Source: Deltaproteobacteria bacterium (GTDB taxonomy: Bacteria > Myxococcota_A > UBA796 > GCA-2862545). Taken from it: a stretch of DNA of 64,000 nucleotides. Shown here one piece after another: positions 18,988 to 30,709 of this stretch. A program made the position numbers and the translations under genes. The notes below the pieces were generated by a model, which saw only the letters and a program-made list of their open reading frames with translations, was not told where the DNA came from and made no database searches. How positions within the stretch are numbered: position 1 is the stretch's first letter; each line of letters begins with the position of its first letter. Location: positions 151,698-215,697 of the forward strand of contig SBGP01000066.1 of NCBI GenBank assembly GCA_006226595.1, in the 5' to 3' direction.

Positions 18988-19905
18988 GTGGGTTGGGATC
19001 CCGCCGTACTCGCGCGCATCCGCCACCTGCACCTCCGGGCGCGGGTCCTCACCGAGAGCCTGATGATGGGCGAGCATCGCTCGCGCCGGGTCGGGCAGGC
19101 GGTGGAGTTCGCCGACTACCAGGAGTACCAGCCGGGTGCGGATCTGCGGCACCTCGACTGGAAGGTGCTCGCGCGCTCTGACCGGCTCGTGATCAAGCGC
19201 TTCGTCACCGAGACCCAGCTGCCGTGCACGGTGGTCGTCGACCTCTCCGGGGACATGGACACCGGGACCACGGGTCGCGGCGGCTACCCGGACCTCGACA
19301 CCTCCAAGGCGGGCTACGCGCTCACCCTGGCGGCGACGCTGCTGTTCTTCCTGCACCGGCACGGTGAGCCCGTGGGACTCGAGCTCCTCGCGGGTCAGGG
19401 TGCGGCGTACACGAGCCTGCCGCCGCGTACCGGCAAGAACCACCTCCAGCAGTGCTTTGCGGCGCTCGCCACCGCCCGCCCCGGGGGGCGTGCGAACCTC
19501 GGCCAGACGCTGCTCGCGGTCGGAGGCCGCACCCGGCGCCGCAGCTGGGTGGGACTGATCACCGACGGCATGGAGGAGCCCTCCGAGTGGCTGCCGGCCA
19601 TGTCCGCGTTTGCCCGGCGCAAGACCGACGTGCGCCTGTTCCACCTCTTCGATCGCGGCGAGTGGACCCTCGACTTCAAGGACGCGGCGCTGTTCTACAG
19701 CCCGGAAGGGGGCGAGGACCTCGCCGTCGATCCGGGAGGCGCCCGTGAGGCCTTCGCCGAGGTGGTGGACGACTACGTGTCCGAGGTCCGCTCTGGCATC
19801 GTGCGCTTCGGTGGACGCTACGTGCCCGTCGGCACGGACGTGCCCCTCGAGGACGCGATTCGCCGGGCCATCCTCGATGGGGTTGCGGAGGGCACGTGGG
19901 CCTGA
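18988..19905 (+). CDS. DUF58 domain protein (BatB/YeaD-like partner of MoxR)
   Basis: 305 residues, GTG start with GGGAGAGG upstream. The DUF58 signature is clear: GEHRSRRVGQAVEFADYQEY, then GADLRHLDWKVLARSDRL, followed by a vWA-like core (VVVDLSGDMD) with a partly degenerate metal site. The family almost always follows MoxR. It has no membrane segment. The 3' end overlaps the next gene by 10 bases, so translation is probably coupled. Confidence 0.9.
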   Translation: MGWDPAVLARIRHLHLRARVLTESLMMGEHRSRRVGQAVEFADYQEYQPGADLRHLDWKVLARSDRLVIKRFVTETQLPCTVVVDLSGDMDTGTTGRGGYPDLDTSKAGYALTLAATLLFFLHRHGEPVGLELLAGQGAAYTSLPPRTGKNHLQQCFAALATARPGGRANLGQTLLAVGGRTRRRSWVGLITDGMEEPSEWLPAMSAFARRKTDVRLFHLFDRGEWTLDFKDAALFYSPEGGEDLAVDPGGAREAFAEVVDDYVSEVRSGIVRFGGRYVPVGTDVPLEDAIRRAILDGVAEGTWA

Positions 19906-21929
19906 GCCTGCTCTCGCCGCTGGCCCTGGGCATCGCTGCGCTCGTCGCGCTGCCGATCCTCGCGCACATGGCCCGGCAGACGCCCCGCGAGCGGCGTGCG
20001 TTCGGGGCGATGCTGCTCCTCGAGCGGGTGGTCAAGCGCCTGCGTCGCCGCCGGCGCATCAAGGACCCGTGGCTGCTCGCGCTGCGCGTGCTCGCTCTGC
20101 TGCTGTTGGCGCTCGCCGTGGCGGCGCCGGTGCTCTCGTACCGCGATCAGACCCCGGAGTTCGGCGGATCCGGCCGCGTGGTGCTCGTCATCGACCGCAG
20201 CGCGTCGATGTCCATGGCCGACCGCGGCTCGACGCTCTTCGCACGTGCTCGCGCCGACGCCGTCGCGGTTGCGAACAGCCTTCCCGAGGGAACGCTGCTC
20301 GGTGCGGTGGTCTTCGACGGCGAGGCCATTCGCCTCACGCCCGCCCTCACCCCCGACGCGAGCTCGGTCGCGACGCGGATCGGTGACCTCTCCGTCTCGG
20401 GAGGCACCTCGAACCTGCGCGCGGCGCTCGTCGAGGCGAGGGGACTGCTGGGTGGCGAGCCGGGCGAGATCCTGCTGTTCTCCGACGAAGCGGGCCCGCG
20501 CATCGTGACCGACGCCCACTCCGAGCTCGAGCGCATCGTGCAGGGCGGAAGCGCGGTGATTCCGCGCACCGTCGCCCCGGAGATGCGCCGCAACGTCGCG
20601 GTGGTCAGCGCGGCCTACGGCAGCGGTATCGAGGGCGGCACGGTCGTCATTCGCCTCGCGAACTTCGGGCCCGAGCCTCGCGAGGTGCCGTGTGAAGTCA
20701 CGCTGCCGGATGGTGCCCGGGTGCCCGTGTTCGTCGACCTTCCCCCGGAAGGAGAGGCGGAGGAGCGCATCACCGTGCCCCCCGAGGCCCTCGGTGGCGT
20801 CGGGCGCGTGCACTGCGAAGACCCGGACCTGCCGCTCGACGACGACCGCTACTTCCACCTGCCGCGCGTCGGTGCCTCGCGCATCCTCGTCGTCGACGGC
20901 GACCCCGGCGATACCCCGCTGCGCTCCGAGGTGTACTTCTTCGAGCGCGCGCTCGCGCCGTGGGGAACCGCCCAGACCGGCTTTCGGCCGGACGTGACCA
21001 CGCCGGGCGGCCTGTCCACGCTCGACACCGAGACCTACCGGGTCGTCGTGCTCGCCAACGTCGGCGACCCGCGTCCCATCGGTCCCCGGCTGACCGAGTT
21101 CGTGCGCAAGGGTGGCAGCCTGGTCATCGCCGCCGGCGACAACGTCACTGCCGAGCGCTACAACGCGGCGTTCGCGAGCATCCTGCCTTCGGCGCTGCGC
21201 CGCTCCCAGGCCCTGGCTGACGTCGCGGAGGAGGGCGTGCCGCTCGCCCTGCCCGACACGCGCCACGAGATGTTCGCGCCTTTCGCGCGCAGCGGACGCG
21301 CCGGATTCTCTCGGGTCCGCTCGCACCGGGTGATGACGCTCGAGCCCTACGCCGAGTCCGACGACGTGCGGACGCTCATTCGCTACGAGGGCGGCGTGCC
21401 GGCCCTGGTCGAGCGCACGGTCGGCACCGGACACGTGGTGTTCTGGACCTCGACCCTCGACCTCGGGTGGACCAACCTGCCGCTGCAAGCCGTGTTCATG
21501 CCCTTCGTGCAGCGCATGGTCACCGTGCTCGGCGGCGACACCTCCGGCGGCTCGGCACGCATCGACGCCATCGTCGGCGAGACCGTGGCCGTGCCGCTCC
21601 CGGACCTCGCGGCCGAGCCCGACATCCTCGGACCCGGCGGAGACCCGGTGCGCAGCCGCCTCGACGGCAGTCGCGTCGTGTTCGAGCCCGAGACCGCCGG
21701 GGCCTACCAGGTCGTGCTTCCGGGAGCCCCACCGCTGGCGTGGGTCGCCGTGAACACCGACCCCATCGAGTCGGACGTGCGCGCCTACCACACGGTCGAA
21801 GAAGCCGAGACCGAGCTCGATCCCGAGCTGTTCCGCGCCGAGCTCGAGCTCGGGAGTGGCCTGCTCGGTGGCTCGGCGGTGCTCATCCTGCTTCAGTCCC
21901 TGCTCATGCTCCGCCGGAGGCCGACGTGA
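19896..21929 (+). CDS. BatA-like membrane protein with von Willebrand A domain
   Basis: 677 residues, GTG start inside the DUF58 gene. The N-terminus (~1-75) matches the BatA N-terminal region: hydrophobic LGIAALVALPILAHMA, a basic stretch, then a second membrane segment at ~65-85. A vWA domain follows, with MIDAS DRSASMS at ~100 and a Thr in SGGTSNLR. Residues ~215-640 are beta-rich and probably periplasmic, and a last membrane segment lies near 650-670 before RRRPT. Family members are thought to bind Mg2+ and to be clients of MoxR. Its stop overlaps the next start (GTGA). Confidence 0.88.
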   Translation: MGLSLLSPLALGIAALVALPILAHMARQTPRERRAFGAMLLLERVVKRLRRRRRIKDPWLLALRVLALLLLALAVAAPVLSYRDQTPEFGGSGRVVLVIDRSASMSMADRGSTLFARARADAVAVANSLPEGTLLGAVVFDGEAIRLTPALTPDASSVATRIGDLSVSGGTSNLRAALVEARGLLGGEPGEILLFSDEAGPRIVTDAHSELERIVQGGSAVIPRTVAPEMRRNVAVVSAAYGSGIEGGTVVIRLANFGPEPREVPCEVTLPDGARVPVFVDLPPEGEAEERITVPPEALGGVGRVHCEDPDLPLDDDRYFHLPRVGASRILVVDGDPGDTPLRSEVYFFERALAPWGTAQTGFRPDVTTPGGLSTLDTETYRVVVLANVGDPRPIGPRLTEFVRKGGSLVIAAGDNVTAERYNAAFASILPSALRRSQALADVAEEGVPLALPDTRHEMFAPFARSGRAGFSRVRSHRVMTLEPYAESDDVRTLIRYEGGVPALVERTVGTGHVVFWTSTLDLGWTNLPLQAVFMPFVQRMVTVLGGDTSGGSARIDAIVGETVAVPLPDLAAEPDILGPGGDPVRSRLDGSRVVFEPETAGAYQVVLPGAPPLAWVAVNTDPIESDVRAYHTVEEAETELDPELFRAELELGSGLLGGSAVLILLQSLLMLRRRPT

Positions 21930-22669
21930 ACCGACGCGAACTCCTGATGCTGGCGTCCGCGGGCTTGATGCTGCCCGGCACCGCGCTCGGACTGGGCGAG
22001 GCTACGCTGGTCGACGTGGCGGAGCTCGACCTGGGGAGCGGCACGACCTCGCGCCCACAGGCGTGGAAGCGGCTTCTGTACGAGCTCATCCACTCGACCA
22101 GCGTGGAGTGCCGGCCCGAGTCGGTCCAGGTGTCGCTCGCCGATCCGGACTTCTTCCAGCACCCGTTCACCGTGCTCCTCGGCGACGGCAAGTTCGACAT
22201 GCCGTCCGACGAGCATCTCGAGCAGCTGCATCGCTACCTGTCGTACGGCGGCTTCCTGTTCATCGACGAGACCAGCGGGGCCGAGGTGTCGCCCTTCGAC
22301 GACCAGGTGCGCGCGCTGTGCGACCGCCTGTTCCCGACCCGCCCGCTCGCGCCGCTCCCGGCCGATCACAGCGTGTACCGCGCGTTCTTCCTGCTCGACC
22401 GGCCGCTCGGACGCTTGGCCCGTCATCGCCACCTCGAGGGCGTGACCATCGGCAACCTCACGCCGCTGATCTACTGCCGCAACGACCTCTCGGGGGCCCT
22501 GGAGCGGCGCGCGGACGGCGGTCACGTCAACCCGTGCACCCCGGGAGGCGAGCGTCAGCGTCGCGAGGCCATCAAGCTCGGCATCAACCTGATGCTGTAC
22601 TGCCTGACCGCCAACTACAAGAAGGACCAGGTCCACGTGCGCGAGCTGATGGAGCAGAACAAGCTATGA
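21926..22669 (+). CDS. DUF4159 protein with twin-arginine-like signal
   Basis: 247 residues from a GTG overlapping the previous stop; the open frame runs further upstream inside the BatA-like gene. The N-terminus NRRELLMLASAGLML, with an AlaLeuGly exit, resembles a Tat signal peptide. The body matches DUF4159: DFFQHPFTVLLGDG, LHRYLSYGGFLFIDE, HSVYRAFF and a late GINLMLYCLTANYKKDQVH. DUF4159 is a glutamine-amidotransferase-like fold of unknown activity, frequent in MoxR/vWA loci. It overlaps the next gene by ATGA. Confidence 0.85.
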   Translation: MNRRELLMLASAGLMLPGTALGLGEATLVDVAELDLGSGTTSRPQAWKRLLYELIHSTSVECRPESVQVSLADPDFFQHPFTVLLGDGKFDMPSDEHLEQLHRYLSYGGFLFIDETSGAEVSPFDDQVRALCDRLFPTRPLAPLPADHSVYRAFFLLDRPLGRLARHRHLEGVTIGNLTPLIYCRNDLSGALERRADGGHVNPCTPGGERQRREAIKLGINLMLYCLTANYKKDQVHVRELMEQNKL

Positions 22670-24900
22670 GCTCGGCGTTCTGGCTGGCTGGCACGCCCGG
22701 AGCTTCCGGGGTGCTCGAATACACCGCACCGGACGGCCTGATTGCCGTAGCCGCCGTGTGCGCGTTGCTGGCGCTGGCGCTGGCCTGGCCCGGAGAGCGC
22801 TCGCTGCGCGCCCGCCTCGGCGAGTTGGCGCTGTGGGCGGTGGCGCTGGCGGCGCTGGTGTTCATGCTCGCGCGGCCCGTGTGGGTCGAGGAGTCCGGTC
22901 GGGACGAGCCCGGGCGCGTCGCCGTGCTCGTCGACGCCTCGCGCTCGATGTCGATGGCGGATGGCGGCGTGACGCGTTGGGACCAGGCGCTCGCACTCGT
23001 CGAGGAGCTGCAGGGGCCCGAGGTCGACGTGTACCACTTCGGCGCCGAGCTCGCGGCGGGCCTGCCCGAGGCGCCGACCTTGCCCGAGACCGACGTCGAG
23101 GCGGCGCTCGACGCGCTCAACGAGCGCGTGATCGGCGAGAAGCTCGCGGGCGTCGTGCTCATCACCGATGGCCTGGACCGCGGGCTGCTCCGCCGGCGCT
23201 TTGCGACCGAAGAGGGCGCGGCGCCTCCGACGCTGCCGGGACCACTCACCGTGTACACCGTGGGCAAGGCCGGCAGCACCGCGGACCTCGCGGTGCGCGA
23301 GGTGACCACCGGCGGCTTCGCGTTCCTGCGGAGCCCGTTCACCATCGACGCGACCCTGGTCGGCGCCGGGTACGAGGGCCGCACCGTGCGCGCGACCCTG
23401 CTCCGCGACGGCACGCCGGTGACCGAGCAGTCGGTGAAGCTCGACGAAGAGGGCAAGGGCACCGCCTCGTTCAGCGTGACCCCCGATCGCGTCGGCCGCT
23501 TCGCCTACGAAGTGCGCGTCCCCGACTACGAAGACGACATCGTGCCGGCCAACAACCACCTGCCCGTGGTGGTCAGCGTCGTGCGCGACAAGGTGCGCGT
23601 GCTCCAGGTCGCGGGCGCGCCGAGCTGGGATGTGAAGGTGCTCCGGCGCTTCCTCAAGGGCGATCCCAGCGTCGACCTCGTGAGCTTCTTCATCCTGCGC
23701 ACCAACCAGGACCTCGACGCCGGCTGGCGGGGAGGGGAGCTCGCCCTGATCGAGTTCCCCCACGAGCGCCTGTTCTCGGAGGAACTCGAGAGCTTCGACC
23801 TCGTCATCTTCCAGAACTTCGATCACGCGCCCTACTTCCGGTTCTCGTCGCCGGTGCTCCTCGAGGGCATCGCGAAGTACGTCGAGTCCGGCCACGCGTT
23901 CGCGATGGTGGGCGGGGACCGCTCCTTCGATCTCGGCGAGTACGCGCGCACGCCGCTCGAGCGGGTGCTGCCCGTGCAGCTCTCGGGACTGCGCGGCGAG
24001 TCCGCGGTCGATCAGGCAGCCTTCTCCCCGGTGCTCACCGACGAGGGCGCCCGCCACCCGATCACCCGCCTCGTCGGCGAGGGGGAAGAGAACGCGGCTT
24101 GGTGGGAGCGTCTGCACCCGCTCGACGGCACCAACATCGTGGGTGGGCCCGCCAAGGACGCGGCGGTGCTGCTCTCGCACCCGAAGCTCGATGGCGGCGA
24201 CATGCCCGTGCTCGCCGTACGCGAGGTCGGCGAGGGCCGCACGATGGCCCTCACCGTGGACTCGTCCTGGCGCTGGTCGTTCAGCGAGGCCGCGGAGGGC
24301 CGCGGCAACCAGGCCTACCTGCGCTTCTGGAAGAACGCGATTCGCTGGCTGATCGCCGACCCGAGCACCGCGCGGGTCACGGTCGAGACGGGACGCGAGA
24401 ACTACGCCGCGGGCGATGCGGTGCGCGTGGTCGTCCGGGCTCGCGACGAGGGCTTCGCGCCGATGGCCGGCGCCGAGGTGAAGCTCGAGGTCACCGGTCC
24501 GGGCAAGCCGATGGTGCGGACCGGCAAGACGGGCCCCGACGGCGAGGTCGCCATCGAGGTGCAGGCGGCGCGCAGTGGTCCCCACCGCGTCGTCGCCACC
24601 GTGCTCTCCGGCGAGGAAGAGGTCGGAGAGGCGTCCACCGTGTACGCGGTGAGCACCCGCGACCGCGAGCTCGACGAGGTCGTGCCCGACGCGACCTTCC
24701 TCGCGTGGCTCGGACCGGCGGGCAACGGCCGCACCTACGCGGCTGGCGAGAGCGGGCCCGTGGTCCGCGACCCCGCGGCCACTCGTGTCGTGTGGGACCG
24801 TCGGGAGACGCCGATCTGGCGCGCTCCGCTCCTCGCGCTGATCCTCGCCCTGTGCGCAGGAGGGGCGTGGATCGTCCGTCGGCGCGCGGGACTTCGCTGA
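22666..24900 (+). CDS. vWA / glutamine-amidotransferase-like membrane protein
   Basis: 744 residues from the ATG overlapping the DUF4159 stop. Two membrane segments near 25-40 and 50-70, then a vWA core with MIDAS DASRSMSM (~89). The middle (VRVLQVAGAPSWDVKVLRRF and after, ~310-560) resembles the amidotransferase-like domain of the largest Bat-locus proteins, including GHAFAMVGGDRSF. A beta-sandwich carboxypeptidase-like region follows (~570-660), and a final membrane helix before the Arg-rich end. It closes the seven-gene operon. Probably an envelope component working with the BatA-like protein. Confidence 0.85.
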   Translation: MSSAFWLAGTPGASGVLEYTAPDGLIAVAAVCALLALALAWPGERSLRARLGELALWAVALAALVFMLARPVWVEESGRDEPGRVAVLVDASRSMSMADGGVTRWDQALALVEELQGPEVDVYHFGAELAAGLPEAPTLPETDVEAALDALNERVIGEKLAGVVLITDGLDRGLLRRRFATEEGAAPPTLPGPLTVYTVGKAGSTADLAVREVTTGGFAFLRSPFTIDATLVGAGYEGRTVRATLLRDGTPVTEQSVKLDEEGKGTASFSVTPDRVGRFAYEVRVPDYEDDIVPANNHLPVVVSVVRDKVRVLQVAGAPSWDVKVLRRFLKGDPSVDLVSFFILRTNQDLDAGWRGGELALIEFPHERLFSEELESFDLVIFQNFDHAPYFRFSSPVLLEGIAKYVESGHAFAMVGGDRSFDLGEYARTPLERVLPVQLSGLRGESAVDQAAFSPVLTDEGARHPITRLVGEGEENAAWWERLHPLDGTNIVGGPAKDAAVLLSHPKLDGGDMPVLAVREVGEGRTMALTVDSSWRWSFSEAAEGRGNQAYLRFWKNAIRWLIADPSTARVTVETGRENYAAGDAVRVVVRARDEGFAPMAGAEVKLEVTGPGKPMVRTGKTGPDGEVAIEVQAARSGPHRVVATVLSGEEEVGEASTVYAVSTRDRELDEVVPDATFLAWLGPAGNGRTYAAGESGPVVRDPAATRVVWDRRETPIWRAPLLALILALCAGGAWIVRRRAGLR

Positions 24901-24952
24901 CCCAGGGTCGCGGCCTCGCCGCGGAGCGGGCGCGGATGGTAGAGGTGAGGGC

Positions 24953-26266
24953 ATGAACCGTGAACAGGCCATCGCCCAGGTCACCGCGCTCTTCGGAGAC
25001 GGCGGTGTGTCCGTCCTCTCGGCGGCTCAGCTGCCCTCGTGGGAGATCGCGTTCTCAGTGCTGAGCGACGCGGGTCTCGAGGTTGAGGACGACGGCGACC
25101 GCATCGCCGGGGAGCGCCTGCTCGAGCGCATCCGCGACGGGTTCGCCCGCCAGGGGCTGCTGCGCCAGGCCATCGCCATGACCCGCGGCATCCTGCGCTC
25201 GCGAGTGTCGCGTCTCGGCGAGGACCATCCGGCATCGCTGGTCGAGCTCGGTGCCCTCGGCGCCCTCGCAGACCGGGCCGGACGAGGGGACGAGGCGCTC
25301 GAGATGCTCGAGAAGGCCTTCGAGGGCCTGCGCACGTCGGGGCAGTTCGCGGCCGCCGTGGTCGCTGGCAACCTGGGCGTCGCGCGGCAGAAGCGCGGCG
25401 ATGCTGACGGCGCGGGCGAGGCCTTCGCGCTCGGCTACGCCATCCGCAAGGCCGTGGCCCCGGAGTCGGCCGCGCTCGTCGCCTCTCAGCTCGCCGAGAT
25501 CCGGCTGCAGCAGGGCATGCGGGACGAAGCCATCGAGCTCATGCAGGAGAGCTACGCGCTGTACCGCGCTCAGCTAGGCCCGACGCACCCGCGGGTGGTC
25601 ACGCGTGCCCAGCACCTCGCCAAGCTTCTCGACGGCATGCGCCGGTACCTCAAGTCGGAGCCGCTCTACCGCGACCTTCACGCGGCGGCCGAGGCCAGCG
25701 GCAGTGCCGAGGCGATCGCCGAGGCGGGCTTCGAGCTCGGCGCGTCGCTGATGCGCGTGCGGCTCGAGCAGGAGGGCATTCGACACATCGAGCGCGCGGT
25801 CGAGGCGACTCGCCGCATGGGCGACCACCCGGCACTCCCGCACCGACTGTCGCTGTGGGCGCAGATTCAGCTACAGCGCGGGCGGCAGGCCGAGGCCGAG
25901 GGCTACCTGCTCGAAGCGCTCGAGGTCGAGAAGCGACTGTTCGGCGAGAACTCTCCCGAGGTCGCGGTGCGCACGGCGGCGATTGGCCACCTCTATGCCC
26001 AGCAGGGGCGGCACGGCGAGGCGATGGGGTGGCTCGACCCTGCCGTGAGCCTGCTGCGCAGCACGCGCGGGGACAAGGACAACGCGACGCGTACGGCGGT
26101 CGGATACCTCCTCGACCTCCTCGACGTCGAGATCGGCAAGGCCGAGGCGCGCCACGACCGCCAGCTCGCCCGCGACCTGCTCGGCCACGCCCTCGAGATG
26201 TCCTCGGCGGTGCTCGGCAAGGGCGACGTTCGCACGAACCGCATCCGCGACAAGCTCGGGCTCTGA
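24953..26266 (+). CDS. TPR-repeat protein
   Basis: 437 residues with at least six degenerate tetratricopeptide repeats of the kinesin-light-chain kind, e.g. HPASLVELGALGALADRAG, AAVVAGNLGVARQKRG, HPRVVTRAQHLAKLLDGM and SPEVAVRTAAIGHLYAQQG. No signal peptide; probably a cytoplasmic scaffold. It lies 52 bases after the Bat-like operon on the same strand, so it may be cotranscribed, but there is no overlap. Confidence 0.75.
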   Translation: MNREQAIAQVTALFGDGGVSVLSAAQLPSWEIAFSVLSDAGLEVEDDGDRIAGERLLERIRDGFARQGLLRQAIAMTRGILRSRVSRLGEDHPASLVELGALGALADRAGRGDEALEMLEKAFEGLRTSGQFAAAVVAGNLGVARQKRGDADGAGEAFALGYAIRKAVAPESAALVASQLAEIRLQQGMRDEAIELMQESYALYRAQLGPTHPRVVTRAQHLAKLLDGMRRYLKSEPLYRDLHAAAEASGSAEAIAEAGFELGASLMRVRLEQEGIRHIERAVEATRRMGDHPALPHRLSLWAQIQLQRGRQAEAEGYLLEALEVEKRLFGENSPEVAVRTAAIGHLYAQQGRHGEAMGWLDPAVSLLRSTRGDKDNATRTAVGYLLDLLDVEIGKAEARHDRQLARDLLGHALEMSSAVLGKGDVRTNRIRDKLGL

Positions 26267-26340
26267 ATCCCGGGCGCCCAAGGGATGCCCGCGGACCCCG
26301 ATACAGTTAGCCGTCTGCCCAGTCAGACCCGGAGCTCCCC

Positions 26341-28398
<2,058 letters not shown>

Positions 28399-28418
28399 GG
28401 CGACGCTCGGGAGTCCAT

Positions 28419-28443
28419 CGGGCCTGGCTTCGCGCCGGGCCCG
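28419..28443. terminator. Hairpin between convergent EF-G-like and kinase genes
   Basis: A ten-pair GC-rich stem (CGGGCCTGGC against GCGCCGGGCCCG, one G-U pair) with a TTCGC loop lies in the 66-base gap between converging genes. There is no strong T tract on either side, so the terminator call is tentative. Confidence 0.45.
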
Positions 28444-28464
28444 CTTCGTGTCTGCAGCCGGGGA

Positions 28465-29490
28465 TCAGCCGGTGAGCGCGAGTCCGAGCACGGCCACGGC
28501 CAGGGCGCCGACGATGCCGAGCAGGATCACGGCAATCACCGCGAACGCGGCGTACCAGCCGACGCCGCTGCCTTTCTCTTCCTGCGGTGAGGCCGGGGCC
28601 TGGACCGCGTCGGTACCGAGGGCCTCCGGTGGTCCCAGGGCATGGCCGATGCCGTCCTCGAGGATGCGCACCAGATCGCGGGCATGCGACGGGCGAGCTT
28701 CCGGGTGCTTGGCGAGCAGCGTCCACACGAGGTCGTCCATCCACGTGGGCACGTCGCGTCGAAGCTCGCTCGGGCGAGAGGGGAGCACCGTCGTGTGCAT
28801 GTGCAGCACCTGCTGGCGCTTGCCCGTGAACGGCGGGTGGCCGATGAGCATCCACCACATGAGGACACCGAGGGCGTACAGGTCGCCGCGAGGGTCGAGG
28901 CGGCCCTCGTTGATGTACTCGGGCGCGATGGTCTCGGGCGAGCCGACGACGGAGCCCACCGCGGTCACGTCCGGGTCGTCGTCCTTGAGCAGGCGTGCGT
29001 AGCCGAAATCCCGGATCTTCACGAGGTCCCAGCCGCCGGCTCCGGGCACGAGCAGCACCGTGGACGCCGAGAGGTTGCGGTGGATGATGCCTTCGCTGTG
29101 GGCAGCGGCGAGCGCACTCGCGATCTGCGCCGCCACGTGGGCGACGCGGTCGGGGTCGAGGCGATTCTCGGCCTCGAGGACCTCCTCGAGGGAGCGGGCA
29201 TGCTTGATGTGCTCGAGCACGACGTAGTCGTACAGACGGTCGTCGCCGTAGTCGAGCATCGCCACGGTGTTCGGGTGCTGCAGCGTCGCCGTCGCGAGCA
29301 TCTCGCGCGCAAAGCGGTGCACCGTCTCCCGGTTGTCGACCTGATGCGGCGGCAACAGTTTGATGTCGACGATCTCGCCGTCGGAGAGGCGCACGGCCTC
29401 GTAGACCTTGGCGAGCTCCTCCTGCCGTGAGAACCGCTCGATGCGGTACTGGTTGGAGAGGGTATGGCCGATGAAGGGGTCGTGACTCAC
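28465..29490 (-). CDS. Membrane-anchored Ser/Thr kinase-like protein, probable pseudokinase
   Basis: 341 residues, GTG start. Residues ~10-275 have the Hanks kinase fold: ATP-binding Lys in VDIKLLP, helix-C Glu in FAREML, RDFGYA, and an APE motif in IAPEYI. The glycine-rich loop is missing its glycines (RFSRQEELAKVYEA). The catalytic loop reads HRNLSAST instead of HRDLKPxN, so the catalytic Asp (139) is Asn. One C-terminal transmembrane helix (~312-338) ends at the C-terminus. It probably binds partners or nucleotide without phosphotransfer. Confidence 0.82.
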   Translation of the reverse strand: MSHDPFIGHTLSNQYRIERFSRQEELAKVYEAVRLSDGEIVDIKLLPPHQVDNRETVHRFAREMLATATLQHPNTVAMLDYGDDRLYDYVVLEHIKHARSLEEVLEAENRLDPDRVAHVAAQIASALAAAHSEGIIHRNLSASTVLLVPGAGGWDLVKIRDFGYARLLKDDDPDVTAVGSVVGSPETIAPEYINEGRLDPRGDLYALGVLMWWMLIGHPPFTGKRQQVLHMHTTVLPSRPSELRRDVPTWMDDLVWTLLAKHPEARPSHARDLVRILEDGIGHALGPPEALGTDAVQAPASPQEEKGSGVGWYAAFAVIAVILLGIVGALAVAVLGLALTG

Positions 29491-29620
29491 GGGGGGATTC
29501 TAGCGGAGTCGGGCCCGTCAGGTCCTCTCGAACCTGTCTTCGACGTGGCAGTGGAACGAAATCGACACGCGACGCGAAGGGTCCAATCCAATACGAGCGT
29601 GCGCCCGACCAGGGGGACCC

Positions 29621-30709
29621 ATGGGTGGCATTCTGCTCCTCGAAGACGGCCGACGTTTCGTTGGCGATGCGTTCGGAGCCACGACCACGCGGGTGGGCGA
29701 GGCGGTCTTCAACACCGCGATGACCGGGTACCAGGAGGTCCTCACCGACCCCTCGTATGCGGAACAAGTCGTGACGATGACCTATCCGCACATCGGCAAC
29801 TACGGTGTGAACACCGCTGACCCCGAATCCGAGCGCGTTCACGTCGCTGGATTCATTGCTCGACGCTTCACGCGCGCGCCCTCCTCCTGGCGCTCGGAGG
29901 GAGGCCTCGGCCAGTACCTCCAGCGGCACGGGGTCCCGGGCCTGCACGGCATCGATACCCGCGCGCTGGTTCGCCACCTGCGCACCCGCGGCGCCATGAA
30001 GTGCGTCGTGAGCACCGATGGCACGCCGGTCGAGAAGCTCGAGAAGCAGCTCGCCGAGTGGCCGGGCATGGAGGGGCGCGACCTCGCGACCGAGCTGACC
30101 TGCAAGGACAGCTACGTGTACGCGGCACCCGACAAGCCGACCGCGCGCATCGCGGTGGTCGACGGCGGCGCCAAGCAGAACATCCTGCGACTGCTCGCCG
30201 AGGCCGGCGCCCATGTGGTGGTGCACCCCATCACCGCGGACGCCGACACCTGGATGAAGGATGTCGACGCGGTCCTGTTCAGCAACGGCCCCGGTGACCC
30301 GGCCTCGCTGACCTCGGTCGTCGAGCAGGTCAAGCGCGTGGTCGGCACCAAGCCGGCGATGGGCATCTGCCTCGGACACCAGCTGCTCGGCCTCGCGATC
30401 GGCGCCGAGACCTACAAGCTCAAGTTCGGTCACCGCGGCGGCAACCAGCCGGTGCGCGACGAGACGACGGGCAAGGTCGAGATCACGAGCCAGAACCACG
30501 GCTTCGCGGTCGAGCGCGGCTCGCTCGAGTCCGCGGGTGGCGAGGTGACGCACATCCACCTCAACGACAAGACGGTCTCCGGCTTCGTCCACCGCGACAA
30601 GCGGGTGATGGCCGTGCAGTTCCATCCCGAAGCCAGTCCCGGCCCCCACGACAGCAGCTTCCTGCTGACCGACCGCTACATCGCGTTTGCGAAGGGAGAG
30701 TGGAAGTGA
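29621..30709 (+). CDS. carA: Carbamoyl-phosphate synthase small subunit
   Basis: 362 residues, normal length. The glutaminase half supplies ammonia to CarB for carbamoyl phosphate, used in arginine and pyrimidine synthesis. N-terminal CPSase domain ([28 protein letters not shown]) and a class I amidotransferase with nucleophile Cys250 in [10 protein letters not shown] and the distal His-Glu in [12 protein letters not shown] after GGGGGA. carB follows with a stop/start overlap, so equal translation is expected. Confidence 0.97.
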   Translation: MGGILLLEDGRRFVGDAFGATTTRVGEAVFNTAMTGYQEVLTDPSYAEQVVTMTYPHIGNYGVNTADPESERVHVAGFIARRFTRAPSSWRSEGGLGQYLQRHGVPGLHGIDTRALVRHLRTRGAMKCVVSTDGTPVEKLEKQLAEWPGMEGRDLATELTCKDSYVYAAPDKPTARIAVVDGGAKQNILRLLAEAGAHVVVHPITADADTWMKDVDAVLFSNGPGDPASLTSVVEQVKRVVGTKPAMGICLGHQLLGLAIGAETYKLKFGHRGGNQPVRDETTGKVEITSQNHGFAVERGSLESAGGEVTHIHLNDKTVSGFVHRDKRVMAVQFHPEASPGPHDSSFLLTDRYIAFAKGEWK

